From Hyphomicrobiaceae bacterium UBA4460 (GTDB taxonomy: Bacteria > Pseudomonadota > Alphaproteobacteria > Rhizobiales > Methyloligellaceae): a stretch of DNA of 10,822 nucleotides. Below are positions 8,842-10,822 of this stretch, in pieces. Where the stretch lies: assembly GCA_002390155.1 (NCBI GenBank), contig DGOS01000009.1, forward strand, positions 3,917 to 14,738, given 5' to 3'. How positions within the stretch are numbered: the first letter of the stretch is position 1; every line of letters starts with the position of its first letter. Position numbers and translations under genes: made by a program. The notes under the pieces were generated by a model, which had not been told where the DNA came from, did no database searches, and saw only the letters and a program-made list of their open reading frames with translations.

Positions 8842-8876
8842 GGCCCCGCCGGTAGCGCTGACCTCAGCGCGGGGCC
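8842..8876 (-). repeat. Large inverted repeat across the tolR stop codon
   Basis: GGCCCCGC (8842-8849) and GCGGGGCC (8869-8876) are perfect inverted copies. Between and partly overlapping them is a second palindrome, GCGCTGACCTCAGCGC (8855-8870). The tolR stop codon (8864-8866) lies inside. No U-tract follows on the minus strand, so this is not a standard intrinsic terminator. It could stabilise the tolQR mRNA 3' end. Confidence 0.5.
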
Positions 8877-9337
8877 ACTTGGTCGGTGAGGAGCGTCACG
8901 GGCAGCCCCGCCTCCTTGACCCTGACCAGCACCCTGGCGACATCGCCATAGGCGGCTTGAGTGTCGCCGCGCACCCAGACCTGTGCCGTACCGCCCGCAT
9001 CGCGAATCGCGGCAAGCTTGGGCGCAAGGTCCTCAAAGCTGATCTGCGCGTTCTGAAGGGAGAGCGTGCCGTCGGCCTCGATCGTGATGCTGAGCGGTGC
9101 TCGCTCCGGCGCCACCTGTCCGGCCTCCGTCCTCGGCAAATTGACGTCCGGCAGCGAGGCCTTGGCATCGATGTCGACGCCCACGGTCAGAAGCGGCGCC
9201 GTCACCATGAAGATGATCAGGAGCACGAGCATCACATCCACCAGGGGCGTGACGTTGATCTCGCTCATGGGCACGCGGGAGCGGCGCCGCGCGCGGCGGT
9301 TGGACAATGCGCCACCGGGTTGAAGTGCTCCGCCCAT
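8864..9337 (-). CDS. tolR: Tol-Pal system protein TolR
   Basis: Inner-membrane rotor or plug subunit of the Tol proton motor, of the ExbD/TolR family. From the ATG at 9337 (157 residues), a basic cytoplasmic segment RRARRRSR (14-21) precedes MSEINVTPLVDVMLVLLIIFM. The single membrane helix is at about 31-52, with the proton-pathway Asp34 conserved. The periplasmic domain (about 60-157) has the usual TolR pattern, SITIEADGTLSLQNAQIS and WVRGDTQAAYGDVARVL. An in-frame GTG at 9349 overlaps the tolQ stop (GTGA). I prefer ATG because GAGGG lies about 5 bases upstream and the length fits the family. It is translationally coupled to tolQ. tolA should follow but does not. Confidence 0.95.
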   Translation of the reverse strand: MGGALQPGGALSNRRARRRSRVPMSEINVTPLVDVMLVLLIIFMVTAPLLTVGVDIDAKASLPDVNLPRTEAGQVAPERAPLSITIEADGTLSLQNAQISFEDLAPKLAAIRDAGGTAQVWVRGDTQAAYGDVARVLVRVKEAGLPVTLLTDQVAPR

Positions 9338-9345
9338 CCTTGCCC

Positions 9346-10047
<702 letters not shown>

Positions 10048-10160
10048 TCACGGCCCTCATGGCATCAACGCCAAAAGCTGGCACCTTTCGGCACCGGCTC
10101 TTGGCCCCCGCGAGGCGCACCATCGCGGGCTATTCATCGTTCACCGGCAGCGGCCCAAAA

Positions 10161-10198
10161 ACGCTATAAAATCAAGCCATTCGGCTTGACCCAAGCGT
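10161..10198. promoter_or_regulatory. Two-tier inverted repeat between ybgC and tolQ
   Basis: The inner arms TCAAGCC (10172-10178) and GGCTTGA (10183-10189) pair perfectly around a 4-base loop. The outer arms ACGCT (10161-10165) and AGCGT (10194-10198) pair as well. On the minus strand the inner stem is followed by TTTTATAG and a later run of five Ts. It could be a terminator for ruvB-ybgC or an operator within the tolQ promoter region. TTTTAT also resembles a -10 element, with TTGGGT 17 bases upstream. Confidence 0.4.
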
Positions 10199-10262
10199 CA
10201 AATTTGGGCGGCCGCCGCCGGCACAAAATCCTGTTCCGCCCTCTTCGCTAAGTTCAACTTGC

Positions 10263-10712
10263 TTACTTAACGAATCGTTCAAGTGCCCCGCGGACCAACT
10301 GTCCCAGCCGTTGAGGCTTGCCCGCCTCCGAGACCAGCACCACCACGACCTTGGCCCGGACCAGGACGACGCCGTCGCGCCGGACCTCTTGGGACAGCGT
10401 CAGGCTCGCCGCGCCGGTCTCCACGCAAGCGGTGACCACTTCGAGCACATCATCGAGCTTGGCCGGCTTCAGATAATCGATCTCCACGCGGCGCACGACG
10501 AAGACGGATGCCTCGCCCTGATCGGGATTGGCGAGGTCCTGGTGATGGATTCCAAGCAGGCGAATAAAGTCAGAGCGGCCCCGCTCGCAGAACTTCAGAT
10601 AGTTGGCGTGGTAGACGAGGCCGGCGAAGTCCGTGTCCTCGAAATAGACGCGCACCGGCAGGATATGGGTGTCGCCCTCGATGCGTCCGGCAAGGTCGGG
10701 CCAGTTACTCAC
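10263..10712 (-). CDS. ybgC: Tol-Pal cluster acyl-CoA thioesterase YbgC
   Basis: Hotdog-fold thioesterase of the 4-hydroxybenzoyl-CoA thioesterase type, acting on acyl-CoA or acyl-ACP at the cytoplasmic side of the membrane. It marks the start of tol-pal clusters. The 149-residue product has the catalytic signature YFEDTDFAGLVYHANYLKF (23-41), in which Asp28 is the probable catalytic residue and the HANYLKF turn is typical. The second half shows the expected FVVRRVEIDYLKPAKLDD strand region. It starts with GTG at 10712 and overlaps the ruvB stop codon by 4 bases (GTGA), so it is coupled to ruvB. It ends 215 bases before tolQ. The physiological substrate cannot be told from sequence. Confidence 0.94.
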   Translation of the reverse strand: MSNWPDLAGRIEGDTHILPVRVYFEDTDFAGLVYHANYLKFCERGRSDFIRLLGIHHQDLANPDQGEASVFVVRRVEIDYLKPAKLDDVLEVVTACVETGAASLTLSQEVRRDGVVLVRAKVVVVLVSEAGKPQRLGQLVRGALERFVK

Positions 10713-10822
10713 TCTGCCTCGCCGCCATTCTCACCGCCGTTGAAGAGCGGGAACTGCGACGGCTGAGCGGGCGGCGTGACCCCGAGATGCTCGAAGGCGA
10801 GCCCGGTGAGCACACGGCCGCG
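10709..10822 (-). CDS. ruvB: Holliday junction helicase RuvB, C-terminal end (cut by the window)
   Basis: Only the last 37 codons lie in the window. The peptide begins RGRVLTGLAFEHLGV, matching the end of the RuvB winged-helix DNA-binding domain (the family reads RGR-LT--A--HLG). It then runs into a Pro/Gly/Glu-rich tail ending GGEAE. RuvB is the AAA+ motor that drives branch migration with RuvA. The identification rests on this short match plus the conserved ruvB-ybgC-tolQ neighbourhood. Its TGA overlaps the ybgC GTG. Confidence 0.85.
   Translation of the reverse strand, partial: RGRVLTGLAFEHLGVTPPAQPSQFPLFNGGENGGEAE

Larger units (their letters stand above)
8416..8863. other. Gene-poor interval where tolA and tolB would be expected
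   Basis: The 448 bases between tolR and the small lipoprotein gene hold no convincing coding region. The longest minus-strand frame (8591-8815, 74 codons) begins with TTG and resembles neither TolA nor TolB. It lacks an Ala/Lys-rich helix, a beta-propeller repeat pattern and a signal peptide. The interval looks less GC-rich than its surroundings and contains GTTAAC at 8601-8606 and a TTAAC at 8625-8629. It probably holds the promoter and leader of the small lipoprotein gene and perhaps remnants left by loss of tolAB. Confidence 0.6.

Overview
The window reads as a high-GC alphaproteobacterial chromosome segment, most likely from the Hyphomicrobiales (Rhizobiales). The evidence is the gene order ruvB-ybgC-tolQ-tolR...pal-cpoB-tilS-ftsH-folP-glmM, the alphaproteobacterial form of Pal (C-terminal CDDISCW motif) and the N-terminally extended dihydropteroate synthase. 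Every gene I can support lies on the minus strand, so transcription runs from high to low coordinates. I see no tRNA, rRNA, CRISPR array or insertion sequence.

Layout in transcription order: the last 37 codons of ruvB (10709-10822); ybgC, overlapping ruvB by 4 bases; a 215-base spacer with a two-tier inverted repeat; tolQ and tolR, tightly coupled; a roughly 770-base interval where tolA and tolB normally sit, which instead holds one 39-residue lipoprotein gene (8296-8415) with its own ribosome binding site and terminator; pal; cpoB (ybgF) with a very long Pro/Glu/Lys linker; tilS, overlapping cpoB by 4 bases; a 150-base spacer with a good candidate promoter; ftsH; a strong hairpin; folP; glmM; and 173 bases with no gene I can identify.

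Functionally, the first half is a Tol-Pal envelope module: a proton-driven inner-membrane motor (TolQ, TolR), a peptidoglycan-associated outer-membrane lipoprotein (Pal) and the periplasmic TPR protein CpoB. The second half is housekeeping: tRNA-Ile lysidine synthesis (TilS), membrane proteolysis (FtsH), folate synthesis (FolP) and UDP-GlcNAc precursor synthesis (GlmM).

The main anomaly is an apparently reduced Tol-Pal locus. tolA and tolB are absent between tolR and pal. The Pal here has Ser where the family has the peptidoglycan-binding Asp. The neighbouring CpoB carries a TonB-like extended linker. These three facts are seen in the sequence; any functional link between them is inference. 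The remaining genes look intact and ordinary.
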